DNA from: Arachidicoccus rhizosphaerae
GTDB lineage: Bacteria; Bacteroidota; Bacteroidia; Chitinophagales; Chitinophagaceae
DNA: 64,000 nt
NCBI RefSeq assembly: GCF_900107765.1
Contig: NZ_FNQY01000006.1
Span: 1-64,000 of the forward strand
Direction of reading: 5' to 3'
Shown here: in pieces, positions 63,392 through 64,000 of the stretch
How the letters are laid out: each line of letters begins with the position of its first letter
Position numbering within the stretch: position 1 is the stretch's first letter
Notes under the pieces: generated by a model
What the model was told of the DNA's origin: nothing
Database searches by the model: none
What the model saw: only the letters and a program-made list of their open reading frames with translations
Made by a program: the position numbers and the translations under genes

Positions 63392-64000
63392 ATGCATTTT
63401 TCGTTTTCTAATCATAAAAGACTGTCCTTTAGTGTCTTATCTGTACTTGTAATGTTTAGCCTTTGTCTTTTGGGGAATTCTTTGTTTGGGCAGTCAGGTC
63501 TTGATTTTAATATTCAGGATTTTGGTGCGGTGGGAGATGGCTTTACTTTAAACACCGAGGCCATTCAAAAGGCGGTTGACAAAGCCAGTCAGCGGGTGGC
63601 CACGGCAATGGAAGCGGGAGACAGAGACGCAAGAGCTACTGTAGTCTTTCCGGCAGGTAGCTACCTGAGCGGTACCCTTCAGTTAAAATCCAACGTGACG
63701 CTACATCTGGATAAAGGAGCGGTTTTACTGGGAAGTACGGATCCGAAGGACTATCACGCCCTTGACAGACCGGGGCATCCGGTCAGTCCCAAGCAGGACG
63801 ATAACTCTGCCATAGCTTTAATCGCGGCATTTAAAGCAGAAAACATTGGAATCACCGGCCCCGGGACTATTGACGGACAGGGGACAGCCCTGGCCCTGCA
63901 TATTGACAGCCTGATCCGTATTGGGCAAATGCAGGATCCTAATTATGCCAGGGGTGCGCTGCGGCCGAGTGAAACTTTACGCCCGAAACTCTTACTTTTC
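63392..64000 (+). CDS. GH28 polygalacturonase-like protein, cut by window edge
   Basis: Open from ATG 63392 to the end, 203 codons without stop, so a partial gene. Signal peptide (about 1-35, VLVMFSLCLLGNSLFGQ), then the start of a GH28 right-handed beta-helix: NIQDFGAVGDGFTLNTEAIQ (about 40-59, the family opening), VVFPAGSYLSGTLQLKSNVT (about 89-108), LHLDKGAVLLGSTDPKDY and GITGPGTIDGQG (about 150-161). The catalytic Asp residues lie beyond the edge. It suggests a pectin-degrading locus starting here. Confidence 0.88.
   Translation, partial: MHFSFSNHKRLSFSVLSVLVMFSLCLLGNSLFGQSGLDFNIQDFGAVGDGFTLNTEAIQKAVDKASQRVATAMEAGDRDARATVVFPAGSYLSGTLQLKSNVTLHLDKGAVLLGSTDPKDYHALDRPGHPVSPKQDDNSAIALIAAFKAENIGITGPGTIDGQGTALALHIDSLIRIGQMQDPNYARGALRPSETLRPKLLLF

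Noticed and set aside
1-64000. CRISPR array or restriction-modification genes
   Set aside because: No evenly spaced direct repeats and no Cas, methylase or nuclease domain seen.

Overview
The window looks like chromosomal DNA from a Bacteroidota bacterium, most likely of the Chitinophagaceae type; the genus cannot be settled by eye. The evidence is three SusC/SusD outer-membrane pairs, a protein with a type IX secretion C-terminal signal, an ECF sigma/FecR switch, and promoters of the Bacteroidota form (TTTG or ATTG, about 20 bp, TAnnTTTG) ahead of several genes. Lipoproteins abound and the Rod cell-shape genes are in the order usual for this phylum.

Layout. (1) 0.4-8.0 kb: a glycan locus (SusC, SusD, GH43 beta-xylosidase/arabinofuranosidase) with a perfect 16-bp palindrome over its promoter and no sigma factor. 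(2) 8.1-9.4 kb: a small operon of an unknown 84-aa protein, an XRE antitoxin-like protein and a decayed SecB-like C-terminus, possibly a toxin-antitoxin-chaperone relic. (3) 9.4-24.5 kb: housekeeping genes: a DUF6159-like membrane protein, an orphan MacB/FtsX permease, a GNAT enzyme, alanine dehydrogenase, a TPR protein, then mreB-mreC-mreD-mrdA-rodA and corA. (4) 24.9-26.6 kb: a tail-collar-fold protein and a type IX-secreted protein. (5) 26.7-27.6 kb: relics of an IS1182-like transposase and of a group II intron reverse transcriptase in inverted pieces. (6) 28.0-43.4 kb: an ECF sigma/FecR pair followed by SusC-SusD-SusC-SusD-DUF1735-GH10, the gene order of the xylan-utilisation core (XusA-E/Xyn10C) of Prevotella and Bacteroides. 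(7) 43.5-47.5 kb: thiL, ctaA, rnhB, a DUF4834 protein and a HAD phosphatase, several with promoters so close to ATG that leaderless mRNAs are predicted. (8) 47.7-52.7 kb: DUF2490-pstS-pstC-pstA-pstB with two copies of a 21-bp palindrome in the leader. (9) 52.7-55.7 kb: a CAT-anticodon tRNA followed by an AT-rich junkyard with a small lipoprotein, an Rhs-core remnant, an RNA 2'-phosphotransferase (kptA) overlapping it, and a LytS-type kinase remnant. (10) 55.7-64.0 kb: a siderophore-type TonB receptor, a small lipoprotein, a DUF6807 protein, an unknown membrane protein, an AraC regulator, an aldo/keto reductase and the start of a GH28 polygalacturonase cut by the window edge.

How they work together. 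The two xylan loci are complementary: the GH10 system would cut and import xylan at the surface, and the GH43 enzyme would finish side chains or oligosaccharides. They appear to be under different control (repressor-type operator versus ECF sigma/anti-sigma). The GH10 locus starts just after decayed mobile DNA and looks AT-richer than its housekeeping flanks, which fits acquisition by transfer. The Rod genes form the cell-elongation machine. The pst operon would import phosphate or a similar oxyanion, with DUF2490 as a putative outer-membrane component.

Limits: everything comes from reading the sequence; no homology search, structure prediction or base-composition calculation was run.
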